From Filibacter tadaridae (lineage in GTDB: Bacteria; Bacillota; Bacilli; Bacillales_A; Planococcaceae): DNA of 57,304 nt. The notes below the pieces were generated by a model. That model searched no databases and was not told where the DNA came from. It was given only the letters and a program-made list of their open reading frames with translations. The stretch spans positions 1 to 57,304 of the forward strand of contig NZ_UXAV01000043.1 in assembly GCF_900609045.1 (NCBI RefSeq), given 5' to 3'. Of the stretch, positions 1 through 9,156 are shown piece after piece. The first letter of the stretch is position 1. The number at the start of each line of letters is the position of its first letter. A program made the translations under genes and the position numbers.

Positions 1-170
1 TAGCCCCGGTTTCCCGGAGTTATCCCCATCTGTAGGGCAGGTTGCCCACGTGTTACTCACCCGTCCGCCGCTAACAATAAGGAGCAAGCTCCTTATTGTC
101 CGCTCGACTTGCATGTATTAGGCACGCCGCCAGCGTTCGTCCTGAGCCAGGATCAAACTCTCCATAATAG
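1..170 (-). rRNA. 16S ribosomal RNA, 5' end (partial)
   Basis: Read on the minus strand this is the start of a 16S gene: the universal 27F site (AGAGTTTGATCCTGGCTCAG) lies at about 142-161, followed by GACGAACGCTGGCGGCGTGC and the V1 hairpin. V1 (around 75-105, a GACAATAAGGAGC / GCTCCTTATTGTT hairpin) and the following CACGTGGGCAACCTGCCC resemble Planococcaceae. The gene runs off the left edge, so only about 170 nt are present. The mature 5' end is placed at about 170 by analogy with other Bacilli and could be off by a few bases. Confidence 0.97.
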
Positions 171-377
171 AAGAAAATGATAAGCTCATTTCTTGCTGGC
201 ATTAATTAAAAGAATGTATTTCAACTCTTCATTAATGACAATTTGTATTTCTTCGCTCCGACATAAGTCAGTTACTCAGAAATGTTTTGCTCGAGTACAC
301 TTGGTACTCTCGCTGTATTTCATTGACGTTTTGCTGTTCAGTTTTCAAGGTTCATATCGTCCGTCGTCTTTCGGCGA

Positions 378-413
378 CTTCCTTAGTATAACATCTCTTC
401 CAGAACGAGTCAA
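378..413 (-). promoter_or_regulatory. rRNA operon promoter (proximal)
   Basis: On the minus strand TTGACT (408-413) and TATACT (385-390) are separated by exactly 17 bp, giving a strong sigma-A promoter about 210 nt upstream of the mature 16S. Between it and the 16S the leader carries a boxA-like CCTTGAAAACTGAACA (335-350), as in other Bacilli rRNA leaders. No gene is seen between 171 and 508; the stretch is rRNA leader and promoter. Confidence 0.85.
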
Positions 414-482
414 CAACTTTTTTAATTTCTTTTTTGTTGTTGTTTTTCCGTTGTTGTTTCTCGCTCCCTGAGGACATGTACT

Positions 483-512
483 AATATACAACATAACGTT
501 ATAAGAAATCAA
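483..512 (-). promoter_or_regulatory. possible distal rRNA promoter
   Basis: TTGATT (507-512) and TATATT (483-488) on the minus strand are 18 bp apart. Tandem promoters are usual for Bacilli rRNA operons, which makes this a reasonable P1. Its -35 overlaps the last codons of the upstream DMT transporter gene. Confidence 0.45.
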
Positions 513-1420
513 GTCTTTTTCAAAAATAATTTATCCTTCAACTTATTCATGTCTACCACGAACAGCAATATCCCCGCTATAACAATGATTCCGCCGGTAA
601 TCTGTGAGGCAGACAGTGTTTCATGGAATACATAAAACGCAAGTATTGCAGCACCGACCGGCTCAAATAGAATAGCAATCGATATTACATTTGTACTCAC
701 CCATTTAAGTGCCCAGTTAAATAACGTATGTCCTAACAGGTTCGGTATTAGTGCGAGCAGGATGAACCAGAACCAATCTGCTCCGGGGTACGGACCAAAC
801 GACTCCCCTTTTAAAAGGACGTAAAAAAATAATGTAATCGTGCTTATTGAGTAGACAACAAACGTATAAGTAATAAGAGTGAGTCTCTTTCTAACATCTT
901 GACCAAATAGAAGATAGGTCGTTATTAATGCACACCCAGCAAGCGCCAACATATCACCGTAAAAAGCAGTGCCGCTTAGTTTAAAATCTCCCCAACTGAT
1001 AATTACGCTTCCCGCTATCGCAATTGCTGCCGATAAGAGCGTTTTGAAAGATAACTTCTCTTTAAAAAAGAAATAGGTTCCTATAAATGCGAATATCGGT
1101 TGGAGCGTCACAAGAACGGTTGAACTGGCGACGGATGTGTAATTCAAAGATTCGAACCATAATATAAAGTGGAACGCTAGAAACACGCCGGCAATAGCGG
1201 AGAAAATCCAATCCCTTTTGCTTAGAAGCAAAACTTCCTTCTTATACTTATATAAGAAGATAGGAAGCATAATGATAACCGAAAAAAGCATTCGATAAAA
1301 TGCAATCACGCCAGCATCTGCTGTAGCCAGTTTAACGAATATAGCGGATAACGCTACAGATAGTACACCTATGATAATCGGTATGTATGGATGTATTGCT
1401 GGTCTTTCCACTTTAAACAC
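509..1420 (-). CDS. DMT-superfamily (EamA) membrane exporter
   Basis: A 303-residue integral membrane protein of the drug/metabolite transporter superfamily with the family's ten hydrophobic helices arranged as two EamA repeats of about 140 residues. The C-terminal repeat contains the typical LFEPVGAAILAF stretch before helix 9. Substrate cannot be read from sequence; relatives export amino acids or other small metabolites. The start is a GTG at 1418-1420 with only a weak ribosome binding site (GAAAG); a slightly different start is possible. No terminator is visible after it, and its 3' end overlaps a possible rRNA promoter, so transcription may run into the rRNA operon. Confidence 0.85.
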   Translation of the reverse strand: MFKVERPAIHPYIPIIIGVLSVALSAIFVKLATADAGVIAFYRMLFSVIIMLPIFLYKYKKEVLLLSKRDWIFSAIAGVFLAFHFILWFESLNYTSVASSTVLVTLQPIFAFIGTYFFFKEKLSFKTLLSAAIAIAGSVIISWGDFKLSGTAFYGDMLALAGCALITTYLLFGQDVRKRLTLITYTFVVYSISTITLFFYVLLKGESFGPYPGADWFWFILLALIPNLLGHTLFNWALKWVSTNVISIAILFEPVGAAILAFYVFHETLSASQITGGIIVIAGILLFVVDMNKLKDKLFLKKT

Positions 1421-1534
1421 ATCACTTTCGGTAAAATTTCATGTTACTATATCGCTGATAAAGGTAATAGGTAATACTAAAAAGTATAACATGAATGTTT
1501 TACTCAGACACTATGAGTTCAGGGGGAAACAGAA

Positions 1535-2257
1535 ATGGAATGGATTGCAAATGGTGAAATGTATCCTGAGGTATTAATCAAAATCGCTCTTGCACTTGTA
1601 TTAAGTTTAGTAATTGGTGTAGAAAGGGAAATAAAGAAAAAACCGATTGGATTAAAGACTAGTGCGGTTATCGCTACGTTCAGCTGTCTTTTAACAGTTG
1701 TCTCCATAGAAGCTGCCTATCTTGTACCCGCCCGGGATGATATCAATGTTACAATGGACCCCCTCCGCCTTGCAGCGCAAATTGTTAGCGGCATCGGCTT
1801 TCTTGGCGCGGGAGCTATACTAAGGAAAGACAATGACAATATAACTGGATTGACTACGGCCGCTATGATCTGGGGAGCTGCAAGTATTGGAATCGCCGTA
1901 GGTGCAGGCTTTTATATTGAAGCTGCATTTGCAGTCTTAAGCGTCATGTTCGTTATTGAAGTTATTGCTCCACTGCTTGGTAAATTCGGTCCAAAACGTC
2001 TAAGGACAAAAGATGCCGCATTCATTTTTATTTTAACAGATATGATGAAAATCGAAGATCTTATTGGTCATTTAAATGCAGAAGGGATGTCGATTGAGAA
2101 TTTACGTATTCGAAAAATTGTTGAAACGGGTAAGCCTTTGAAACATGAATTGGATATCCGACTTACTGCATTACCCAAAAAGAAAACATCGGAACTATAT
2201 ATCCAGCTATCTTCACTACCTTATATCGAATCAGTCGAAATTGAATTATTTATATGA
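1535..2257 (+). CDS. MgtC/SapB family membrane protein
   Basis: A 240-residue MgtC/SapB family protein. The N-terminal membrane part holds the family's hallmark IGVEREIKKKPIGLKT (about 28-43) and GIGFLGAGAILR (about 86-97); the C-terminal 80 residues form a soluble ACT-like domain. MgtC proteins are linked to growth at low Mg2+ and to membrane energetics, often as modulators rather than transporters. A good SD (AGGGGG) precedes the ATG. It lies 12 bp upstream of a CDF transporter on the same strand, so the two probably form a divalent-metal operon ending at the 3274 hairpin. Confidence 0.88.
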   Translation: MEWIANGEMYPEVLIKIALALVLSLVIGVEREIKKKPIGLKTSAVIATFSCLLTVVSIEAAYLVPARDDINVTMDPLRLAAQIVSGIGFLGAGAILRKDNDNITGLTTAAMIWGAASIGIAVGAGFYIEAAFAVLSVMFVIEVIAPLLGKFGPKRLRTKDAAFIFILTDMMKIEDLIGHLNAEGMSIENLRIRKIVETGKPLKHELDIRLTALPKKKTSELYIQLSSLPYIESVEIELFI

Positions 2258-2269
2258 CGGAGGGACTTT

Positions 2270-3271
2270 ATGTCGGACATACTGAAATTATTGAAAAATG
2301 GTAACAAACCTTCACTACTTGCCGGTGTCGTTAACGCAGTTATCGCGATTTTAAAAGCAATTGCTTTCTTCTTGACAGGCAATGTCGCTATGTTTGCAGA
2401 AATGCTACACTCACTCGGGGATGCAGCGAATCAGTTTTTCGTTTATATCGGATCAGCATTATCTAAAAAAGCACCCACTCCAAAATACCCCAACGGTTTC
2501 GGCCGAGTTGTTAACCTGGTTTGTCTTGGTGCCGTCATCGTAGTGGCAATCATGTCTTATGAGGCGATTTTAAGTGGATGGCATCATATTATGAACCCAA
2601 CTGAATCTAAAGGATTAATCATCAATCTTTCTGTACTGGGTGTTGCAATAATCCTGGAGTTTTCGGTATTATTTAAAGCCGGAAAAGAGATTTTACATGA
2701 AGCTGGAATTGAAAACAGTGGTCTTGCACCTATTACAAAGAGCTTCGGGTCCCTTGATAAAGCAACCCCCCCAACAAAATTAGTATTCATGGAAGATCTT
2801 GTTGCAACAATTGGCGGCCTGCTTGCTTTTATTTCCGTTTTACTAGCTCACTTCCTTGGTTTGCTTATTGCGGAAGGCATTGCATCTATTCTAATTGGTA
2901 TAATGATGTTTTACGTAGTCGGAAAAGTGTTCCTCGAAAATGCTAGAGGTGCCATCGGTGAAACGGATGAGGAGATGCTGAATCATATCGCCCATCTTGT
3001 CGCGGAGGATCCTGATGTGAAAGATATTCAGCGCGTTGAAGTAATTAAGGAAGGTGAATTCCTTCACGTCGAGGTAGTGGCAGAGGTTGACCCATCCCTT
3101 ACGGTAGCATATGTCGATGACATTCGCGATCGACTGATGGCTATTATTCTAAATCAAAAAGGAGTTCGGGATGCAATCATTTCTTTTGATGAAGATGACG
3201 GCGTGTTGACATGGAAAAAATCGAACCCAACAGGACCTAATAAAGAAGCCAATAAAAAACTACCCGAGTAA
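2270..3271 (+). CDS. cation diffusion facilitator family transporter
   Basis: A 333-residue cation diffusion facilitator, a membrane antiporter exporting divalent metals (Zn, Mn, Co or Fe) against protons. Early helices are typical, with AEMLHSLGDAANQ (about 43-55) supplying the metal-site His and Asp of helix 2; a second pair sits in FMEDLVATIGG (about 172-182). The last 100 residues form the cytoplasmic dimerisation domain with a charged tail. A very good SD (CGGAGGG) lies 7 nt before the ATG, and spacing from the MgtC-like gene is 12 bp. Metal specificity is not decidable by eye. Confidence 0.88.
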   Translation: MSDILKLLKNGNKPSLLAGVVNAVIAILKAIAFFLTGNVAMFAEMLHSLGDAANQFFVYIGSALSKKAPTPKYPNGFGRVVNLVCLGAVIVVAIMSYEAILSGWHHIMNPTESKGLIINLSVLGVAIILEFSVLFKAGKEILHEAGIENSGLAPITKSFGSLDKATPPTKLVFMEDLVATIGGLLAFISVLLAHFLGLLIAEGIASILIGIMMFYVVGKVFLENARGAIGETDEEMLNHIAHLVAEDPDVKDIQRVEVIKEGEFLHVEVVAEVDPSLTVAYVDDIRDRLMAIILNQKGVRDAIISFDEDDGVLTWKKSNPTGPNKEANKKLPE

Positions 3272-3273
3272 CA

Positions 3274-3316
3274 AAAAAACGTCACGCTCATTAACTACTA
3301 GCGTGACGTTTTTTTA
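3274..3316. terminator. bidirectional rho-independent terminator
   Basis: AACGTCACGCT and AGCGTGACGTT form a perfect stem with A-tract and T-tract on either side, so it can end transcription from the CDF gene (plus) and from the convergent alcohol dehydrogenase (minus). Confidence 0.9.
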
Positions 3317-3322
3317 TGTCGT

Positions 3323-4486
3323 TTATAGTGAAGCTTGCAGTACTGCTACTACATCATCTTTTTCAAGATTGTTGAATTTCCCAAATGGACCGTTTGCCAT
3401 AGCTTTATCGGCCATCAATTCAATCTTCGAGCCATCGATATTGTAATCTGAAAGTTTCACGGGCGCCCCGATGGATGTCCAGAACGTTCTTAAATTATCG
3501 ATTCCTTCAAATGCAATCTCTTCTTCGGACTTCCCTTGTGGGTTTACCCCGAATACATTAACTGCCAGTCTTGCAAACCTGGCAGGATTCACTTTAACGT
3601 TATGTCGCATCCAATGTGGGAACAAGATTGCAAGTCCCCCTCCGTGCGGGATATCGTAAACTGCTGAAATTGTGTGTTCGATATCATGCGTCGCCCAATC
3701 GCCATTATAGCCCATTTGTAGAAAGCCATTTAACCCCATTGTGCCTGCGAATAAAATCGTTTCACGCAAATCATAGTTTTCAAGGTCTTGTACAAGTTTA
3801 GGTCCTGCTTCCATTACTGCACGAAGAACCCCTTCACACATTTCATCCTGTACAGATGTGTTTGTCGCTTCATTGAAATATTGTTCAAAAACATGGGACA
3901 TTATATCAACGATGCCATAAATAGTTTGGTCTTTAGGTACGGATAGCGTATACGTTGGGTCAAGTATAGAGAATTTAGGGAAATTAAACGGTCCGCCCCA
4001 CCCTTTCTTCTCTAACGTTTCTTCATTTGTAATAACCGAACCAGCATTCATCTCTGAACCTGTCGCCGCCAACGTTAATACAGTACCTATTGGAAGTGCG
4101 TCCTTTGCATATGCCTTTCCCGATACGAAGTCCCATGCATCTCCATCATATTTAGCTGCTGATGCAATCAGTTTTGCACAATCAATGACAGATCCTCCAC
4201 CGACTGCTAGAACAACATCGATATTTTGCTCTTTACAGATTTCCACACCTTTTCGGGCTGTAGATACACGTGGATTCGGTTCCACACCGGATAGTTCATG
4301 GACTTCCATTCCATTGTCATTTAATAGCGTCATCACTTCATCATAAAGACCATTTCGTTTAATACTTCCACCACCGTATACAACAAGAACCTTTGTCCCG
4401 TAGTTCGCAAGTTCTGTAGGTAGCTTTTGTAGTTGTTCTTTACCGAAAATTAGCTTTACCGGGTTTTGAAATACAAAATCATTCAT
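3323..4486 (-). CDS. yugJ: iron-containing alcohol dehydrogenase (YugJ/BdhA-like)
   Basis: A 387-residue group III (Fe) alcohol dehydrogenase, probably NAD(P)H-dependent and acting on medium-chain aldehydes or butanol. The nucleotide-binding GGGS ([14 protein letters not shown], about 93-106) is present. The metal ligands fit the family: Asp and His in [11 protein letters not shown] (about 193-203) and two His in [18 protein letters not shown] (about 264-281). I place the start at 4486 (ATG-AAT-GAT) because GGGAGG precedes it; an upstream extension to 4543 has no ribosome binding site. In B. subtilis yugJ neighbours yuzA, as here, which supports the name. Confidence 0.88.
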   Translation of the reverse strand: MNDFVFQNPVKLIFGKEQLQKLPTELANYGTKVLVVYGGGSIKRNGLYDEVMTLLNDNGMEVHELSGVEPNPRVSTARKGVEICKEQNIDVVLAVGGGSVIDCAKLIASAAKYDGDAWDFVSGKAYAKDALPIGTVLTLAATGSEMNAGSVITNEETLEKKGWGGPFNFPKFSILDPTYTLSVPKDQTIYGIVDIMSHVFEQYFNEATNTSVQDEMCEGVLRAVMEAGPKLVQDLENYDLRETILFAGTMGLNGFLQMGYNGDWATHDIEHTISAVYDIPHGGGLAILFPHWMRHNVKVNPARFARLAVNVFGVNPQGKSEEEIAFEGIDNLRTFWTSIGAPVKLSDYNIDGSKIELMADKAMANGPFGKFNNLEKDDVVAVLQASL

Positions 4487-4606
4487 TATAAAAAAGCCTC
4501 CCTTTTCCCTACCTATTATCCGAAACTTCATGTGATTATGCAAAAATTAAGTTGTGTGTATGAAAGGTACTATTTCGGGAACAGTACGTATAGGAGGTTT
4601 TAAATT

Positions 4607-4840
4607 ATGGTCATTCTTCGAAAACTTGCTGTTGCATTACTTATTATCGGGGCACTCAATTGGGGACTTGTAGGGTTATTCCGTTTTGACGTCGTTGGGC
4701 AAATGGCTGGTGGCACCTCGGAACCACTTGCACGTTTGTTTTATATTCTTGTCGGGCTATCAGGGCTTTTAAATTTAGGGTTGTTGTTTAAACGAGAAGA
4801 CCGTGATGACGTTAACGTACCAACAGCTGAAAAAGCATAA
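4607..4840 (+). CDS. yuzA: DUF378 family small membrane protein (YuzA)
   Basis: A 77-residue protein with two hydrophobic helices and the DUF378 signature ALNWGLVGLFRFD (about 17-29). Function is unknown in the family. It has an ideal SD (TAGGAGG) and is divergent from yugJ, with a strong terminator right after its stop codon. B. subtilis keeps yuzA next to yugJ and yugI; here the roc block sits between yuzA and yugI. Confidence 0.87.
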   Translation: MVILRKLAVALLIIGALNWGLVGLFRFDVVGQMAGGTSEPLARLFYILVGLSGLLNLGLLFKREDRDDVNVPTAEKA

Positions 4841-4876
4841 AAGGCGTCTCCCGACTAGAGCGGGAGACGCCTTTTA
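4839..4876. terminator. bidirectional terminator between yuzA and rocG
   Basis: A GC-rich stem AAAAGGCGTCTCCCG / GCGGGAGACGCCTTTT begins at the yuzA stop. A- and T-tracts on both sides suit termination of yuzA (plus) and of the convergent rocG (minus). Confidence 0.9.
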
Positions 4877-4885
4877 TCATGTTTT

Positions 4886-6130
4886 TTAAGCCCAACCTCG
4901 GAAGCGTGATGCTTCTGCAGTCTTGCGGATACCAATCATATACGCAGCAAGGCGCATATCTATACCACGTGTTTCAGCTGTTGTGTAGACATTATCAAAT
5001 GCCCCAACCATTTTTTCAGTCATTTCTGTACGCACTTTTTCTTCAGACCAGTAGTAGCCCATATTATTTTGGACCCATTCGAAGTAAGAAACAGTAACGC
5101 CACCTGCACTAGCGAGCACGTCCGGAACAAGAAGGATTCCACGATCAGTCAGAATCTTCGTTCCTTCTGTTGTTGTTGGACCATTTGCAGCTTCAACAAC
5201 AATTTTCGCTTTAATATTATGTGCATTTTTTTCTGTTATCTGATTTTCAATTGCAGCTGGAACAAGAATATCACAATCAAGTTCGAGCAACTCTTGATTC
5301 GTAAGTGTATTTTCAAACAGCGTTGTTACTGTACCAAAGCTGTCGCGACGATCTAGTAGATAATCGATATCAAGTCCTTCCGGATCATGAAGTGCGCCGT
5401 ATGCATCGGAAATTCCGATTACTTTTGCGCCTGCATCGTGAAGGAATTTAGCAAGGAAACTACCTGCATTTCCGAATCCTTGAATTACAATACGAGCACC
5501 TTTCATATCGATTCCACGACGTTTTGCTGCCTCGTTAATAATGATTGTTACACCTTCGGCAGTCGCGCGGTCACGTCCTTGTGAACCACCTAGAACGATT
5601 GGTTTACCTGTAATGAAACCAGGTGAGTTGAATTCATCGATTCGGCTGTATTCATCCATCATCCATGCCATAATTTGTGCATTTGTAAAAACGTCAGGTG
5701 CTGGAATGTCTTTGTTTGGTCCCATTACCTGGCTTAACGCGCGTACATAACCGCGGCTCAAACGTTCAAGTTCTCCCATTGACATTTCACGTGGATCACA
5801 GATAATCCCGCCCTTACCACCGCCGTATGGTAAATCGACAATGCCGGCTTTTAAAGTCATCCACATAGATAATGCCCGTACTTCATCGATATTCACACCC
5901 GGGTGGAATCGAACGCCACCTTTAGTTGGTCCAACTGCATCGTTATGTTGTCCACGGAAACCAGTGAATACTTTAATATTCCCGTCATCCATCCGTATTG
6001 GAATCCGCACTTCGACCATGCGGATTGGTGCTTTCAAAAGTTCATACATTCCTTCATCGTAGCCCAATTTGTCAAGTGCTTCTTTAATGACAGCTTGTGT
6101 AGACGTAAACAGATTCAGGTTTTCAGTCAT
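4886..6130 (-). CDS. rocG: catabolic glutamate dehydrogenase (RocG/GudB type)
   Basis: A 414-residue NAD-type glutamate dehydrogenase converting glutamate to 2-oxoglutarate and ammonium in the cytosol. The catalytic lysine lies in PYGGGKGGIICDP (Lys about 106), the substrate loop is KDIPAPDVFTN (140-150), and the Rossmann motif GFGNAG is at about 218-223. Length matches the Bacillus enzymes. Position downstream of rocD and rocA makes it the last step of ornithine and proline breakdown, hence rocG rather than gudB, though the two cannot be told apart by sequence alone. SD is AGAGGCG. It may have its own promoter in the 79-bp gap (TACAAT at 6173-6178, poor -35). Confidence 0.93.
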   Translation of the reverse strand: MTENLNLFTSTQAVIKEALDKLGYDEGMYELLKAPIRMVEVRIPIRMDDGNIKVFTGFRGQHNDAVGPTKGGVRFHPGVNIDEVRALSMWMTLKAGIVDLPYGGGKGGIICDPREMSMGELERLSRGYVRALSQVMGPNKDIPAPDVFTNAQIMAWMMDEYSRIDEFNSPGFITGKPIVLGGSQGRDRATAEGVTIIINEAAKRRGIDMKGARIVIQGFGNAGSFLAKFLHDAGAKVIGISDAYGALHDPEGLDIDYLLDRRDSFGTVTTLFENTLTNQELLELDCDILVPAAIENQITEKNAHNIKAKIVVEAANGPTTTEGTKILTDRGILLVPDVLASAGGVTVSYFEWVQNNMGYYWSEEKVRTEMTEKMVGAFDNVYTTAETRGIDMRLAAYMIGIRKTAEASRFRGWA

Positions 6131-6209
6131 TTGATGATTCGCCTCTTTGATTCATAATTTTTCTTCGCATACATTGTACCATACATAAGTACTTTATTGG
6201 CTATTTATT

Positions 6210-7403
6210 TCAGTTTCCAAAAACTTTGTTGATTTTTTCGAGTGCCCAATCAAGTTCTTCTTTTTTAATAATGAGTGGAGGAGCAAAACGGATAACCGTA
6301 TCATGTGTTTCTTTACATAGAAGACCTAGTTCTTTAAGTTTTTCACAATACGGACGTGCGGCTTCGTTTAACTCGACACCTATGAATAATCCGCGACCCC
6401 GTACTTCTTTAATCGACGGATGGTTGAGTTTCTTTAACTCATCCATGAAATAATTTCCGAGTTCAAGTGAATTCTTGGCAAGTTCTTCTTCTTCTAGCAC
6501 TTCAAGTGCTGCAATTGAAACGGCACATGCCATCGGATTTCCACCAAATGTTGAACCGTGTGAACCTGGTTCAAACACGCCTAAAATATCTTTATTTGCT
6601 AACACACATGAAATTGGGAATACGCCGCCGCCCAATGCTTTACCTAGGATGTACATATCTGGTTCGATACCTTCCCACTCACAGGCAAACATTTTACCAG
6701 TACGGCAAAGTCCAGCTTGAATTTCATCAGCAATAAATAAGACGTTGTTTTCTTTACATAGTTCGCGTGCTGCCTTCATGAAACCTGCAGTAGGTATTAG
6801 AATACCCGCTTCACCTTGGATTGGCTCAATTATGAATGCAGCCGTATTTGGAGTGATTGCCGCTTTAAGTGCTTCGATATCACCGTATGGCACTAGATTA
6901 AAGCCCGGTAGCATTGGACCAAATCCACGTTTGTATTCTTCTTCAGATGATAAAGTAACAGCAGCCATCGTGCGACCGTGGAAGTTTCCGACGCAACCAA
7001 TGATTTCCGCTTGGTTTTCTGCTACACCTTTAACATCGTATGCCCAACGGCGTGCAGTTTTAATAGCTGTTTCAACGGCTTCTGCGCCAGTATTCATTGG
7101 AAGTGCCATATCTTTTCCGGATAATTTACAAACTTTTTCGTACCAAGGGCCTAATTGGTCATTGTGAAAAGCACGTGAAGTAAGTGTAACTCTATCCGCT
7201 TGGTCTTTTAATGCTTGAATAATTTTCGGGTGGCGGTGTCCTTGGTTTACTGCTGAATAGGCAGATAACATATCCATATATTTATTTCCCTCTGGATCTT
7301 TAACCCAAACACCTTGTGCATCTGAAACAACGATTGCTAGTGGATTGTAGTTATTTGCACCATATTTGTCTGCCTGGCTGATTACTTTTTCTGAAATTGT
7401 CAA
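6210..7403 (-). CDS. rocD: ornithine--oxo-acid aminotransferase
   Basis: A 397-residue class III PLP aminotransferase that moves the delta-amino group of ornithine to 2-oxoglutarate, giving glutamate-5-semialdehyde. The PLP lysine is in [10 protein letters not shown] (Lys about 255), with the cofactor Asp in FIADEIQAG (about 226). Ornithine-type features include [10 protein letters not shown] (104-113). The start is TTG at 7401-7403, chosen because GGAGGG lies 6 nt upstream. It sits between rocA and rocG in one direction. The 69-bp gap to rocA holds a hairpin without a T-tract (7433-7457), more likely a message-stabilising element than a terminator. Confidence 0.93.
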   Translation of the reverse strand: MTISEKVISQADKYGANNYNPLAIVVSDAQGVWVKDPEGNKYMDMLSAYSAVNQGHRHPKIIQALKDQADRVTLTSRAFHNDQLGPWYEKVCKLSGKDMALPMNTGAEAVETAIKTARRWAYDVKGVAENQAEIIGCVGNFHGRTMAAVTLSSEEEYKRGFGPMLPGFNLVPYGDIEALKAAITPNTAAFIIEPIQGEAGILIPTAGFMKAARELCKENNVLFIADEIQAGLCRTGKMFACEWEGIEPDMYILGKALGGGVFPISCVLANKDILGVFEPGSHGSTFGGNPMACAVSIAALEVLEEEELAKNSLELGNYFMDELKKLNHPSIKEVRGRGLFIGVELNEAARPYCEKLKELGLLCKETHDTVIRFAPPLIIKKEELDWALEKINKVFGN

Positions 7404-7472
7404 CTGAATCCCTCCAAAGTTGTATGTAATGACAGACCCACCGCAAAGATGGGTCTGTTTATTAATTTATTA

Positions 7473-9017
7473 TCAAAGCGTTTCTGATGTTGTTTTTCCT
7501 TGCATATGAAGTTGCAAGTAGTCTGGTCCGCCCGCTTTTGAATCCGTACCTGACATGTTGAATCCGCCAAATGGTTGGTAACCAACGATTGCACCTGTGC
7601 AACCACGGTTGAAGTATAGGTTTCCTACATGGAAATCTTCGCGTGCCTGTTCAATGTGGAAACGGTTATTTGAAATAACTGCGCCTGTCAAACCATAATC
7701 GGTGTTATTTGCAATTTCAATTGCTTCTTCAAAGCTCTTCGCTTTTGTTAACCCAACGACTGGGCCGAAGATTTCTTCTTGCATAACGCGTGCTGTAGGA
7801 GATAGATCCGCAATGACTGTTGGCGCGACGAAGAATCCTTTTGAACTATCGCCTGTTCCGCCCGCAATAACGCGTCCTTCTTCTTTACCAATTTCAATGT
7901 AGCTCATTACTTTATCGAATGATGCTTGGTCAATTACAGGACCTGTAAAGTTGGATTGCTCTGTTGAATCCCCGTAAGTCAATTCTTTTGTTAGCTCTTC
8001 GATTCGTGCAACCACTTCGTCATAAACGTCTTCGTGGATAACCGCACGTGAACAAGCAGAACATTTCTGTCCACTGAAACCGAACGCTGATTTAACGATG
8101 GATTGTGCAGCAAGTTCAAGATCTGCTTCATTATCCACAACCATTGTATCTTTACCGCCCATTTCAGCAATAACACGTTTAAGCCAGATTTGGCCTTCGT
8201 TCACTTTGGAAGCACGTTCGTAAATACGTGTTCCAACTGCACGTGAACCAGTGAAAGAAACGAAACGAGTTCTTGGGTGGTCGACAAGATAGTCGCCCAC
8301 TTCAGCGCCAGAACCTGGGATGAAGTTCACAACGCCTGCAGGCATGCCCGCTTCTTCAAGTACTTCCATAAATTTGTAAGCAATGACTGGTGTTGTTGAA
8401 GCTGGTTTCAAAAGAACTGTGTTACCAGTTACGAGTGCAGCAACCGTAGTGCCCGCCATGATTGCGAATGCAAAGTTCCATGGAGAAATGACAACGCCGA
8501 CGCCAAGAGGAATATAGTCGAAGCGGTTGAATTCTCCCGGACGGCTTTCAACAGGAATACCGTCTTTTAGTGTAAGCATTTGACGCGCATAAAATTCAAG
8601 GAAATCAATTGCTTCAGCTGTATCTGCATCCGCTTCGTTCCAAGGCTTTCCTGCCTCTTTTGTAAGTAGAGCAGAAAATTCATGTTTGCGGCGGCGAACA
8701 ATCGCAGCAGCTTTGAATAAAACATCCGCACGGAATTCAGGTTTAACTTTTTTCCATGTATTGAATGTTTCGTCAGCAATTTTCATTGCCTTTTCAGCAA
8801 GATCTTTACTTGCCTTTGAAACGCGGCCGATTACTTCTTCTTTATTGGACGGGTTTGTTGAAACCAGTTTATCTTCAGTTGTAATACGCTCTCCACCGAT
8901 GATGAGTGGATAATCTTGACCAAGGTATCCTTCTACTAGTTTCAAAGCTTCTAAATACGCTTTCTTATTTTCTTCTTTTGTGAAATCTGTAAATGGCTCA
9001 TGTTTGTATGGAATCAT
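7473..9017 (-). CDS. rocA: L-glutamate gamma-semialdehyde (P5C) dehydrogenase
   Basis: A 514-residue NAD-dependent aldehyde dehydrogenase converting P5C/glutamate semialdehyde to glutamate, the shared step of proline, arginine and ornithine breakdown. The general-base Glu is in VIAEMGGKD (about 285) and the nucleophile Cys in [11 protein letters not shown] (about 319); N-terminal extension and PWNFAFAI match the RocA subfamily. The start at 9017 is chosen for its perfect SD (AAGGAGGA, 5 nt spacing); a longer frame to 9089 overlaps the promoter. First gene of the rocA-rocD-rocG unit, divergent from the regulator. Confidence 0.95.
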   Translation of the reverse strand: MIPYKHEPFTDFTKEENKKAYLEALKLVEGYLGQDYPLIIGGERITTEDKLVSTNPSNKEEVIGRVSKASKDLAEKAMKIADETFNTWKKVKPEFRADVLFKAAAIVRRRKHEFSALLTKEAGKPWNEADADTAEAIDFLEFYARQMLTLKDGIPVESRPGEFNRFDYIPLGVGVVISPWNFAFAIMAGTTVAALVTGNTVLLKPASTTPVIAYKFMEVLEEAGMPAGVVNFIPGSGAEVGDYLVDHPRTRFVSFTGSRAVGTRIYERASKVNEGQIWLKRVIAEMGGKDTMVVDNEADLELAAQSIVKSAFGFSGQKCSACSRAVIHEDVYDEVVARIEELTKELTYGDSTEQSNFTGPVIDQASFDKVMSYIEIGKEEGRVIAGGTGDSSKGFFVAPTVIADLSPTARVMQEEIFGPVVGLTKAKSFEEAIEIANNTDYGLTGAVISNNRFHIEQAREDFHVGNLYFNRGCTGAIVGYQPFGGFNMSGTDSKAGGPDYLQLHMQGKTTSETL

Positions 9018-9074
9018 GGTGATCCTCCTTTTAATTGGAACGCAAAAATTATTTGCACTTATTACTTGGTTACC

Positions 9075-9109
9075 TATATAATAATGCAAAAGATTGTTGC
9101 GGATTTCAA
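9075..9109 (-). promoter_or_regulatory. rocA promoter, sigma-A type
   Basis: On the minus strand TTGAAA (9104-9109) and CATTAT (9081-9086) are 17 bp apart. I looked for the sigma-54 pattern (invariant GG at -24 and GC at -12) expected for roc genes and did not find it between 9018 and 9156. The region also holds the start of the divergent rocR. Confidence 0.6.
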
Positions 9110-9156
9110 GTATTATTCATTATTTCTTAAAAAAAACTTTTGGATGGTGGTTAATT

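Noticed and set aside
193..471. Open frame of 92 codons on the plus strand
   Set aside because: It lies in the rRNA leader opposite a good rRNA promoter, has no SD and shows leader-type composition.
6745..7167. 140-codon frame antisense to rocD
   Set aside because: Wholly inside a well-supported gene; composition is a mirror of that gene's codon use.
7433..7457. Hairpin between rocA and rocD as a terminator
   Set aside because: CAGACCCA/TGGGTCTG has no T-tract on the minus strand; better seen as a processing or stabilising hairpin.
9018..9156. Sigma-54 promoter upstream of rocA
   Set aside because: Best TTGC-like match (near 9085) has no GG at the required distance upstream.
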